From JAJEAD01 sp965221555 (GTDB taxonomy: Bacteria > Pseudomonadota > Gammaproteobacteria > HK1): 64,000 nt of DNA. The stretch lies in assembly GCA_965221555.1 (NCBI GenBank), contig OZ244895.1, forward strand, positions 2,542,001-2,606,000. Direction: 5' to 3'. How positions within the stretch are numbered: the first letter of the stretch is position 1; every line of letters starts with the position of its first letter. Below are positions 40,067-47,874 of the stretch, one piece after another. The notes under the pieces were generated by a model, which worked only from the letters and a program-made list of their open reading frames with translations, was not told where the DNA came from and did not search any database. The position numbers and the translations under genes are program-made.

Positions 40067-40852
40067 TCACGGCCTCGAACTGATGGCCTGTTCGAGGTCG
40101 CGGAGTCGATAGCTACGGCCCTTGATGTTGAGCACATGGCTATGGTGCAGGAGCCGGTCGAGGATGGCGGTGGCGAGGACCGCATCGCCTGCGAGCAGCT
40201 CGGGCCAGTCCTTGATGCCCTTATTGGTGGTGATGAGGATCGAGCCTCGGCCGTAGCGGTAGCTCACGAGCCGAAAGAACAGGCTCGCCTCGGTCCGGGT
40301 CATGGGCTCGAATCCCATTTCGTCGATGATCAGCAGGGCGACGTTGAGGTACTTGCGCCGGCGCAGCCTTGCCGGTGGGCACTCGGCATCGGCCCGAAGG
40401 GCGGCAAGCAACTCCTCGAGCCGGTAGAAGGTGACCGAGAATCCGTTCTCGATCGCTCGAACGCCCAGGGCGACACAAAGATGCGTCTTCCCGACCCCGG
40501 GAGGACCTTGGATGAGCAGCGTCTCCTTGCCCCGGACCCAGGCGCAGGTGGCCAGCGTCTCGATCCGGGAGCGTTCGACCGAAGGCTGGAAGGCGAAGTC
40601 GAAACTGCCCAGCGTTTGCCCGGTGGGCAGTCCGGAGAGCCGAAGCGAGGTCTTGACTCGTCGCTCCTCACGCTCGGTGAGCTCAATGTCCAGGAGTCGG
40701 TCCAGGAACGCGTGCGCGGGCAACTGCGCCTTGGCGCTGTCGGTGAGGCAATCGGCCAAGTGCTCGGCACCGTGGACCAGCCCCAGGCGGACCAGGCGCT
40801 CGACGGTGGCGTCGAGGTCGACCTTGGGGCGCACCTTGCCCGGGGCGCTCAT
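40067..40852 (-). CDS. istB: IS21 helper ATPase IstB
   Basis: A 261-residue AAA+ protein related to DnaC/DnaA. An N-terminal helical part is followed by Walker A GPPGVGKTH (about residue 108), Walker B LLIIDEMGF (about 172), sensor-1 ILITTNKG, and a C-terminal ALRDLEQ-like end (YRLRDLEQAIS). It regulates target choice and assembly of the IstA transpososome. The ATG at 40852 overlaps the istA stop by four bases (ATGA), the classic IS21 arrangement. Length matches the family. Confidence 0.93.
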   Translation of the reverse strand: MSAPGKVRPKVDLDATVERLVRLGLVHGAEHLADCLTDSAKAQLPAHAFLDRLLDIELTEREERRVKTSLRLSGLPTGQTLGSFDFAFQPSVERSRIETLATCAWVRGKETLLIQGPPGVGKTHLCVALGVRAIENGFSVTFYRLEELLAALRADAECPPARLRRRKYLNVALLIIDEMGFEPMTRTEASLFFRLVSYRYGRGSILITTNKGIKDWPELLAGDAVLATAILDRLLHHSHVLNIKGRSYRLRDLEQAISSRP

Positions 40853-42114
40853 CGGGCCACCTCTGCCAGCGCCGCGTACAGGTCCAGCGGTCGATGCTCC
40901 GGTGCCAGGGCCGCGATCTGCGCGATGCGCGCCCCCATCCGCCCTAGCGGCGCCGGAGCGATGACCGTCTCGGTCGACTCGCCCTGGAAGTGCCCGGGGT
41001 CGAGCACGATGCGATGGGCGGTCGCCCGCGGATGAGCGGCGACCAGGTCGGCACCGGCCAGGACCTGAACGTGTCGTGCGCAACCGCGAACCTCCACCCG
41101 CTGGCCTACCAGCGCAAACGGCACCGAGTACGTCCTTCCCTCGAACACGACCGTGCAATCGGCGCCCACGCGGCGCGTGACCGCGATGTCGAAGGGCTCG
41201 GGCATCGGCTCGGGAAGGGCACCGAGGTGCGCGCGCTCTTGCTCCCAGGCCCGCAGCACGTCGGTCCCGGTGGCCGGGCACACCCGTCGGCTCATCGTCT
41301 CGGAACCGCGCGCGTCGGTATGCGCCTGGAGCTCCTCGAGCGCCTCCCAGTGCCGGCGATACGGGCTGCACCCGGCGCGCCCGTCACGGATCCGACGCTC
41401 GACCTTGCCCTTCGCTTGCGGACTTCGCGGGGCACAGGCATCGACGTGGAATCGCAGCGTCTGCGCATAGCGCTCGTAGACCGGATGTACCGTCCCCCAC
41501 GCGCCCGCTCCGGCCACCACCGCCGTCTTCTCATTGTCGACCCGGATCGTGGCCGGTACTCCGCCCAGGCGTTGCAGCGCCGCGTTATGCACCGACAGCC
41601 AAGCGAGCAGATGCTTGCGCTCGCTCCACACCAGCGCCCACGCGCGCGAGAACGACAACGTGAGCACAAATGCGAGCAGGTCCCGGCGCGCGCCCCCGAC
41701 CCAGACCCCGGGAAACGACGCCCAGTCCGCCTGGGCCTGAACCCCGGGTGGGGTCTCCACACGACGCCGCGCCCGACGCGCCGGCGTCCGATACGCCCGG
41801 CGAACATAGCGCTGCACCGAGCGAAGACCCGCCGGATAGTCGTGCTCGGCCACCAGCCACGCGTGAAGCGCCGCAACGTTGCTCGGCGACTCCTCCCCGC
41901 TGCCCAACACGTACGCGTCGATCGCCTCCTGGAACCGGGCCGCAACCGGCTGCTGCTCCGAACGCCCATCCGGCGCACCCGCCGCTTGGCGTCGACGGTG
42001 GTAGCGAACCGTTCCTTCCGATACCCCCAATAACCGTGCGATGTGCCGGTTCGAACATTGCCTGCCTGTCAAGCTCTTGATCGTCATCCGATCCTCCCAA
42101 CTGAGCCTGGCCAT
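40849..42114 (-). CDS. istA: IS21 transposase IstA
   Basis: A 421-residue transposase. The N-terminal helix-turn-helix (SNRHIARLLGVSEGTVRYH, about residues 20-40) is followed by an RNase H-fold DDE core. The first Asp is in QADWAS (about 135), the second in RVDNEKTAV (about 195) and the Glu in KGKVERRI (about 237). A C-terminal beta-barrel segment (VFEGRTYSVPFALVGQRVEV) follows. All catalytic residues are present and the frame is open, so the element may still be mobile. Confidence 0.93.
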   Translation of the reverse strand: MARLSWEDRMTIKSLTGRQCSNRHIARLLGVSEGTVRYHRRRQAAGAPDGRSEQQPVAARFQEAIDAYVLGSGEESPSNVAALHAWLVAEHDYPAGLRSVQRYVRRAYRTPARRARRRVETPPGVQAQADWASFPGVWVGGARRDLLAFVLTLSFSRAWALVWSERKHLLAWLSVHNAALQRLGGVPATIRVDNEKTAVVAGAGAWGTVHPVYERYAQTLRFHVDACAPRSPQAKGKVERRIRDGRAGCSPYRRHWEALEELQAHTDARGSETMSRRVCPATGTDVLRAWEQERAHLGALPEPMPEPFDIAVTRRVGADCTVVFEGRTYSVPFALVGQRVEVRGCARHVQVLAGADLVAAHPRATAHRIVLDPGHFQGESTETVIAPAPLGRMGARIAQIAALAPEHRPLDLYAALAEVAR

Positions 42115-42178
42115 GGCGCGCCTCCGCCCTCGCGAACGAAAACGCTACCTTGCCAAGGGGCATCACGCCCCGGGAGGT

Positions 42179-42198
42179 GCGTAAATCTGGATGTCGCC
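42179..42198. repeat. IS21 right-end terminal repeat
   Basis: GCGTAAATCTGGATGTCGCC is the inverted counterpart of the left-end repeats at 39993-40036 (14 of 19 or better matches by eye). It lies about 65 bases upstream of istA. Confidence 0.7.
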
Positions 42199-42206
42199 TT
42201 AGCTCA

Positions 42207-42639
42207 AGTCTCAGGCGTCGCTGTACAAGAGCTCCGGCACCAGGCACGGCACAGCCAACCACCCGATCAGCGCCCTCGAGTGGCTCAACCAAGCCGAACC
42301 TGGGTGGCTCCACCAGGGCGACCAGCGACACCCCCAGCGTGCCGCGTACCCCGCAGGCTGATCGCACGGTACGCCGGATCGGCGAAGACCGATGTCAGCC
42401 CAATCGACACTGCGATACACACTCCGAACGCTCGTGCCTCCGAACAAGGTCACCTCGGGCCTTCGTTCAGGCCACATCCAGGGTGTGGGATACCTCGGAT
42501 GAATCTGGTGAGTCCTACTCAGGTCGCGACTTGGAGAGCACCTCGGACAGGCCTCGGGAGTCTTAATGCGGCCCCGACAGCCCCGGACCCTGGAGATCCA
42601 CGCCGGCATGGTCCGCCACCTCATCCTGCCCGCCTTCAT
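42207..42639. other. Region between the IS21 and the IS21 remnant; no gene recognised
   Basis: 433 bases. Open frames on both strands are short and of unusual composition, and none resembles a known family. It may be the rest of the decayed IS21 whose istB tail follows, but I could not align it to istA or istB. Confidence 0.4.
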
Positions 42640-42905
42640 TGGCTGGACCGCGAGCTATTGCTATGGCAGTGGCTCCATCCCCATCACCACTAACAGGGGC
42701 ATCAAGGAATGGCCGGAGCTGCTCGCAGGCGATGCGGTCCCTGACACCGCCATCCTCGACCGGCTCCTTCACCATAACCATGTGCTCAACATCAAGGGGC
42801 GTAGCTACCTACCGACTCCGAGACCTCGAACAGCCCCTCAGCTCAAGGCCGTGAACCGGCCAGTAAGGTGGTAAGACAACGGTACGTAGACACTGGAGGA
42901 CAGTA
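42640..42905 (+). pseudogene. Remnant of a second IS21: istB tail and element end
   Basis: On the plus strand, 42648-42807 encodes YGSGSIPITTNRGIKEWPEL and continues to LNIKGRSY, a close relative of the last quarter of the intact IstB at 40067. The frame then shifts by one base near 42808, and the end (YRLRDLEQPLSSRP) continues in another frame to 42854. The bases after it (GGCCGTGAACCGG, then AAGACAACGGTACGTA) match the non-coding end of the complete IS21, so the terminal region of this older copy is also present. It lies in opposite orientation to the complete element. Confidence 0.75.
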
Positions 42906-43058
42906 CCGCTTCGGGCACTTTGGATACCAACAAGACCCGCTGACTCGCGGACTTTCCAAACTCCAAGCCGGGTCGCCAACAAGTTATTCTACCTCTTCCC
43001 GGGCTGATGCTTCGTCGTATTGGCTGATCGGAAACTCCGTGTAATGCTCGGTGCTCTC

Positions 43059-43958
43059 TCAGGTCGCACCACAAAAGACGTGGGTAATCTCACCTTGGTA
43101 GTCGTGAATATGCTGCATGTTTCTACCATCAAACTCACCAAATCCAATGCAGTGTTTGCAGATCAGGCACTCATACAATCGCAGCTTTCCTGTGTAGTAT
43201 TTTCTCCCATCCCAAACGTATGTTGCAGCCATTCTGGGAAGTGGACATTTGACAAGCATTGTATATCCTTCATAGGAAGGGACAAGCTCTCTCTCAACAC
43301 ATCGTGACACCGCATCTTTGTACTGCCTATGCGCTATCTCATTGTGAATCCACCGTTTGTGTTTTATCTCCTCGACAATGGGTTTATGAATCGCAACCCG
43401 GGTTGTGTTGCGTGGCAACCAGGATGCGTCGATCTCGATTGCCGACTGGTGCATCCTTTTGTAAAGATTGGTCTTCTCTTCGCTTATACCATGCGTCACC
43501 AGGATCTCAATGTGAAGTAGCCTCGCGTTCCCTCTTGGATCGACAATGGTCGCTGTTACGTCTGGACGGATCTCTTCGAGTGCCTTCTCAACTTCGACCT
43601 GGTCGAACCTGACACTCTTCGAGGGTCGTGTTTCTCTTTCCCGATGAATGAGTGATGGGACTGGAGGAAGCTTCATCTCGCGACATTGTTCGATTGTCTG
43701 TTTCACCGCGAGGTGCAATGCGCTCTCTCCGAGCCGCTAACAAGTGTCATCGTCTACCGCGTGGGCAAAGTGATGGGCACGCACATTCCCCTTCCTCGCA
43801 ATGACCGGCTTGCCGCACGAGGTGCACAGGGCCTCGCAAGCGAGACCTCGCTTAACCTCGCTGACGTGGACGGCCCGTCCGTTCCTCTCGGCCCATCCGT
43901 TCAGGTTCACAACATCCCCCTTTAGGGTGTCAGAAAACGTGTGCTTGCGCGTTCCCAC
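43059..43958 (-). pseudogene. CoiA-like protein gene interrupted by an in-frame TAG
   Basis: The N-terminal part (43740-43958, GTG start) reads RGLACEALCTSCGKPVIARK, then GNVRAHHFAHAVDDDTC, the zinc-ribbon-like start of the competence protein CoiA family. A TAG codon follows at 43737-43739, and the same frame continues at once with RLGESALHLAVKQTIEQC and another 200 residues to 43059. GESALH after the HFAH segment is exactly where this family continues, so one gene of about 300 codons has been broken by a single nonsense codon. CoiA-like proteins have a restriction-endonuclease-like core. The second half also has a cysteine pair (CLICKHC). Alternatives are a sequencing error or amber suppression. 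Confidence 0.7.
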
Positions 43959-44346
43959 GGTATGCGAGATCTTGTTGATGTAAAAATGTAGACGCTCGCG
44001 TATTTTTCTTGAGTTATTATCTCGTTCTTTCTACCGTGCGGCTTGGAAGCCATACGAGGATTTTAAACTGTCAATATTGATGCGCAGTGAGCGTTGCTAC
44101 TCAAGTACCACGCAGACAGGTTGCCAGTTGCATAGTGGTTTTCACTACTCATCTGTCTGGGCGATCAGAAAAGATGGTTGAGGAGTCAATCGGCGCGTAG
44201 GTTTCACAACAGCGTAGCGACATTTAGTACGGTTAACCTAAGACTGATTACACTTGCATCAGCGACGAATGAATGCGAAGAGAGTCCAGAATCAACCTAG
44301 ATCTACTGGTGCACGTTAAAAAAAAGTGAAGGATACCGTGGACGAC
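43959..44346. other. AT-rich intergenic region, no gene
   Basis: 388 bases, the most AT-rich stretch of the accessory region. On the minus strand a perfect TTGACA sits near 44072, about 115 bases upstream of the CoiA-like start, but I could not pair it with a good -10 box. A run of eight As (44318-44325) just past the rloB stop could be the U-tract of an rloB terminator, although no strong hairpin precedes it. Confidence 0.45.
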
Positions 44347-45069
44347 TTACGAGATGGTAAGCCGCTGCAGGCGTTTGATTAGCCTTGGGACATCGGTTCG
44401 TGGCGAACGGGGTGAACCGGATGATCTCGTGCTGTCCAGCCGCCGAGCGTTCTCCATGGCGTAGTCCAACCGCTCTTCTAGTCGCTTAAAGTTACGGGAA
44501 TCATTCTTGCTATAGTCAGCAAGGTGATGCCGAAGCGTCTTGATGACCTCATCGCATGCGGTCCGACCGTGAGGCTGGGCGGTGAAAGGACGATCGGTGA
44601 ATTCGAAGTGGAGAAGCAGCCAGTACTCGAAGCACGGGTCCGAGAGGATCATCTCGACTCGAGATGACCGGTATCGCCGATCCAAAGTGGCCAGTTTGGT
44701 ATCAAGGTCAATGATTTCCGAAACTCGGCCGTCGTGGTCAACCACGCAGTAGACTTCATCCCAGCCGCGATCCTCTCGCAGCTCGGCGTTTGTCCGCTCC
44801 CATAGTCCCCGAGGTCCAGATGGAGTCGGCTTAACTACGACGCTGGTCAGACGCTTGTCATTCTTCAGCTTACTGAAGTAGCTGGTCTCCGTCTTCGTAC
44901 CCTCGCAGAGGATGAGAATCCGGGGTTTCCCGCTCCGGCGGGCACGGTGGCGTCCCGGCCGACGTGGATGATGCCGGCGTCGGTCGCGTTCAGTCGGCAA
45001 GCTCGGGTTCCGCGACGTTGGGAAGCGCACCGTAACGTCCTCCCAGGTACCCTCGCCGCAATGATTCAT
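44347..45069 (-). CDS. RloB-like protein (divergent TOPRIM, AbiLii-like)
   Basis: 240 residues from the ATG. The core starts at about residue 50 with ILILCEGTKTETSYFSKL, the RloB signature, in which CEGxxTE corresponds to the acidic first motif of TOPRIM folds. CVVDHDGR (about 107) matches the DxD motif. A FEYWLLLHFE segment, usual for RloB, is near 148. It ends in a basic tail. RloB partners with an RloA ATPase; the pair resembles AbiL (AbiLi/AbiLii), an abortive-infection system, and is analogous to the ATPase-TOPRIM logic of PARIS and OLD systems. The ATG at 45069 overlaps the RloA gene by 80 bases; a TTG at 45000 would overlap by only 11 bases and is an alternative start. All core motifs are present, so it is likely active. 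Confidence 0.8.
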   Translation of the reverse strand: MNHCGEGTWEDVTVRFPTSRNPSLPTERDRRRHHPRRPGRHRARRSGKPRILILCEGTKTETSYFSKLKNDKRLTSVVVKPTPSGPRGLWERTNAELREDRGWDEVYCVVDHDGRVSEIIDLDTKLATLDRRYRSSRVEMILSDPCFEYWLLLHFEFTDRPFTAQPHGRTACDEVIKTLRHHLADYSKNDSRNFKRLEERLDYAMENARRLDSTRSSGSPRSPRTDVPRLIKRLQRLTIS

Positions 45070-46258
45070 TCTTTCGGGGGTGGAACTCGGCCACCGCCGT
45101 AAGGTGTGCGGCTTGATCAGGGCCCTTCTCGGTCAACCAGACTTGGTTCCGATCGAGCGCGTCTTGGAGCATTGTCGTGTCGTGCAGGGTGGCAACGAGC
45201 TGCGGATGCCGATCGGGCGAGTGGTCCGCGCGATTGATGAACTGAATCAGAAACCTCACGAGGTGTGGGTGCAGACTGCGGTCAAGCTCGTCCACGACCA
45301 ATACCAATCCAATGTCGATGAGTCCAAGCCATGGAAGTGCAAACGCGTACAGTCTCTGGGTCCCGTCGGACTGGTTCTCAAGATCCAGGTACTCGACGGT
45401 GTCGCCCCCGGCCATCGGTAGTCCGAATTCCGCTATCGGGTATTTTTCTCCAACCGCTTCCCGCAGCGGATTCAGAATCCTCTCCGGAACATACGAAGAA
45501 ATCTCGTTGTAATCGATATCCTTCTCTCGAACCCGGATGTCCGAATAGGGTAAGTCTGCCCTCCGTAAAAACGCGAGTAGTTGTGTAGCGAAATCAGGCG
45601 CCTCGCGAAGTTTCTTCGTCGTGTACTTGGGGGGCATACCACCGGCTCCTACGATGGTCAGTTTCTGGAACCATTCCACGATCGGTCGAAGAGATTCGCT
45701 GTTGAGCTGGGTGGCGGTGGAGACATAGAGGACGTCTTGTCGCGTGGCCCGACGCCACGTCTCCCGCTGACCGCGGAGCGACGGGCCGAATGCCCAATCG
45801 GTGCTTCCTGTTTCTGGGTTGAGTCTTCGGCTGATCCAGCGCTGAAGACGTCCACCGGGGGGGCGGACGAACAGCCATTCCTCATGCACGCGCGTGGAGT
45901 CCACCTCAAAGCCGTACTCATACACCACCCCGCCTTCTATGAAGGCAATCTCGAATCGGCAGGGACTTCCGACCGTCCGGATGTCGAAACGAAACGGCAC
46001 AGTTTTTATGGTGTCGCCGGTCTGGGTCTCTTTCGACGACCCAATGACAAAACGTTTCATGAAGATGAGTGCTTCGACCAGGCAGGACTTGCCGCTCGCG
46101 TTCGGCCCGTAGATCGCGGCGACCCGGTTCAGCCTCGGGTATCGGGCCGCCTCGGTGTCGAACGCATACTCGTCCGATACCCGGCCGGTGGTCTCCATGC
46201 TGAGCTCCTGCCGGTCTCGGAAGCATTTCCAATTCTCGACCGCGAATGACACAAGCAT
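44990..46258 (-). CDS. RloA-like AAA/ABC-type ATPase (AbiLi-like)
   Basis: A 422-residue ATPase of the AAA15/AAA21 group. The N-terminus FAVENWKCFRDRQELSM is the typical opening of OLD/RloA-type ATPases. Walker A is YGPNASGKSCLVEA (about residue 50). The Walker B/D-loop region is LVLVVDELDRSLHPHLVRF (about 330), followed by an H-switch region ATLHDTTML. It should sense infection and gate the RloB nuclease encoded immediately downstream, whose start overlaps the end of this gene. A GGAG ribosome-binding site lies about 8 bases before the ATG. A perfect -10 box and an operator-like palindrome lie 60-80 bases upstream. Confidence 0.85.
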   Translation of the reverse strand: MLVSFAVENWKCFRDRQELSMETTGRVSDEYAFDTEAARYPRLNRVAAIYGPNASGKSCLVEALIFMKRFVIGSSKETQTGDTIKTVPFRFDIRTVGSPCRFEIAFIEGGVVYEYGFEVDSTRVHEEWLFVRPPGGRLQRWISRRLNPETGSTDWAFGPSLRGQRETWRRATRQDVLYVSTATQLNSESLRPIVEWFQKLTIVGAGGMPPKYTTKKLREAPDFATQLLAFLRRADLPYSDIRVREKDIDYNEISSYVPERILNPLREAVGEKYPIAEFGLPMAGGDTVEYLDLENQSDGTQRLYAFALPWLGLIDIGLVLVVDELDRSLHPHLVRFLIQFINRADHSPDRHPQLVATLHDTTMLQDALDRNQVWLTEKGPDQAAHLTAVAEFHPRKNESLRRGYLGGRYGALPNVAEPELAD

Positions 46259-46318
46259 GGTTCGGTCTCCTCAGCGCATTCTCACTGGCAGATTTAGCCG
46301 GTACCGCATCCCAGCAGT

Positions 46319-46339
46319 CACCCTGAAGGGTGTATTATA
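46319..46339 (-). promoter_or_regulatory. Perfect -10 box with abutting operator-like palindrome upstream of rloA
   Basis: On the minus strand, TATAAT (46339-46334) is followed after one base by CACCCT-TC-AGGGTG (46332-46319), a perfect inverted repeat that would cover the transcription start. A protein bound there would block initiation. No good -35 element is present at normal spacing (a TTGCGT lies about 20 bases up), which would suit an activator or regulated promoter. The elements are seen; the regulation is inferred. Confidence 0.6.
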
Positions 46340-46588
46340 GCGGTGGTTTTGAAAAAAACACGCAAAACATTCCAGTAAACGTCAGGTAGAGAGTTCATGG
46401 CGGCTGTGAGGTCCGCGACGAATTCCACCCTCGCGCAAGCTTCAAGAGAAGGACTATGCAGACAGGTACCGCAGCTCGGACTTCCCGTGAACCTGGCGGG
46501 TCTGGCGCTCGATGCCAGCCGATTCCGCGTCCAGGAGCGCCGAGAGCGTACCGACGCAACCATGCGTAGCGCTCTCGCCTGAGGCAAA
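46340..46588. other. Gap between the HEPN remnant and the rloA promoter
   Basis: About 250 bases. Minus-strand frames here are arginine/serine-rich and do not resemble a known protein. No feature beyond the promoter end was found. Confidence 0.45.
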
Positions 46589-47104
46589 TCACTCCCACAT
46601 CAGCGAGGACTGGATGCAACTAAAATCCTGTATCACCCTCGCCATGTCGATGCGCGCGGACAGAAGGGTACCGTGGGCGACTGGGTTGCGGACGTTGTAG
46701 AATTCCGTGATCCTCTTTCAGTCCGGGCTGCCCTTCTCCAGAACCAGCGTCAGGCGGTTCTCAAAGCTCAGACCAAAGAGCCGGCGGTCGCTCGGGTTGT
46801 ACAGAGACCAGGCACGGTGGCACCGCCTGTGCTTGCTCGATTGACCACTTCGGATGGCGTCCTGACAGGCTTCGTCGATATCCGCTTCCAACTGACCCCA
46901 CGCGAGCACGAAGTACGCTTGGTCGTTGTTCCTCTGTTTTTGATCGACGGGATCAGCCGTCAGCTCCTCGCCAGCCCACCTCCTCATGTCGCGCAGATTC
47001 TGGAGATGGAGACCGGTCTGTTCGTATACAGTCGTAAGGGTCTGGAAACCGCTAACTGAAGGATGCGCCACACCCACTCGCGTGTCACCACTTAGCAGTC
47101 GCAC
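46589..47104 (-). pseudogene. HEPN-domain protein gene with an in-frame TGA
   Basis: From the GTG at 47104 the frame reads about 128 residues, including AYFVLAWGQLEADIDEACQD, then stops at TGA (46718-46720). The same frame continues immediately with KRITEFYNVRNPVAHGTLLS and ends at a TGA at 46589-46591. RNPVAH is the R-x4-6-H catalytic motif of HEPN ribonucleases, which would be lost from the truncated product. A tryptophan (TGG) is the natural residue at the stop (SPD-W-KRI), so this looks like a single G-to-A change. HEPN proteins of this size are often toxins or defence RNases. The upstream partner gene, also broken, overlaps its start by 13 bases. Confidence 0.65.
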
Positions 47105-47516
47105 ATCCGCTCGACGCGGGAGATCTCCCAGCTCGGTTCAGCGAAACTCTCGGCTGTATCGACTATGAAGAATAAACGACCGTTGCGTTTCAGGTCGATG
47201 CGTCCATTCTCCACGATGGTTCAGAGCGCGTGAGGTTCGAGTCTGAAGAGATGGTCTGCCCGGCCGCGGAGTCCGGGTGTCGGCATCCGCTTCGCTTCGA
47301 TACCAGCTTTCGCATCAGCGGCTCATGCATGACAACGGTGGCACTACGTCGGGGTTCCCATCCCTCTGACAATCAGTCGCCGATCATGGCATAAAGCCCT
47401 TTCAGCCGCTCTTCCCAGTCGTCCACGCAACGCCGTATATGGGTCGCATCGACCGCTCCACTAGTGACGTCGTCAAGAACCGTGCCCATCGAATCATTCC
47501 ATTCTTCCGCCTGCAT
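47092..47516 (-). pseudogene. Decayed partner gene upstream of the HEPN gene
   Basis: Starting at the ATG at 47516, the frame gives 47 residues (ending DDWEERLKGLYAMIGD), then TGA at 47373-47375. It continues in frame with LSEGWEP and VVMHEPLMRKL, then must shift by one base near 47290-47310 to reach a frame reading KRMPTPGLRGRADHLFRLEP. A second TGA at 47221-47223 interrupts this before TIVENGRIDLKRNGRLFFIV and the final TAA at 47092. Joined, this is a protein of about 141 residues with an acidic helical start and a beta-rich end. I know it only as an uncharacterised type. It overlaps the HEPN start, so the two were probably a toxin-antitoxin-like or defence pair. Confidence 0.55.
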
Positions 47517-47874
47517 GACAGAGTCGTGAGTTATCCGCTATGCAGTGAAAATGTTACACCGTGATTGGCCATGTGCTCCGGCGACGCCTAACTCCCCTGA
47601 TGCCCCCGTCCCGTTTACCCTTTCTGCTCTTCATGTTACCCGTCTTACGACCGTACCGGCAGTTTTGTGGTGTTTAATCCGAGAATCCTCGCCGCTCTTG
47701 ACCGGCCCCGACGCCTGCTGCCCCGTGGTTGCCGATCCGTTTGTAGTACTCAAGGCCGTGTAGCCTGCAATGCTAGGTCATATCAGGATATCCGACTTCG
47801 TCTAATCCGTTGAATCAGCGGACCTCTCACGAGACACAGTAACGATCCACGGGGCATTGGACACTCTTCCTGCC
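47517..47874. other. Gap between the decayed pair and the KAP gene
   Basis: 358 bases. On the minus strand 47554-47634 could encode a 26-residue, very basic peptide (MKSRKGKRDGGIRG...), but nothing supports expression. No other gene, promoter or terminator was identified. Confidence 0.4.

Larger units (their letters stand above)
39987..42206 (-). mobile_element. IS21-family insertion sequence (complete)
   Basis: istA and istB overlap and are transcribed leftwards, flanked by inverted ends. The right end (42179-42198, reading GCGACATCCAGATTTACGC on the minus strand) matches two direct copies at the left end (39993-40011, GCGACACCTAGTTTTACGC; 40018-40036, GCGACATCTATCTTTACGC). Multiple terminal repeats are typical of IS21. 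The outer limits (TGTCAAGC at 39987; TGAGCTAAGG on the minus strand ending at 42206) are approximate and no target duplication could be fixed. Both genes look intact. Confidence 0.85.

Noticed and set aside
42150..42640. Open frames between the two IS21 sequences as possible cargo genes
   Set aside because: Frames on both strands are of shadow-like composition, and no start site or family could be supported.
44347..46258. Could the RloA/RloB-like pair be a PARIS or Gabija system?
   Set aside because: The second protein reads as RloB (CEGxxTE, FEYWLLLHFE), not as the DUF4435 effector of PARIS, and there is no UvrD-like helicase as in Gabija.
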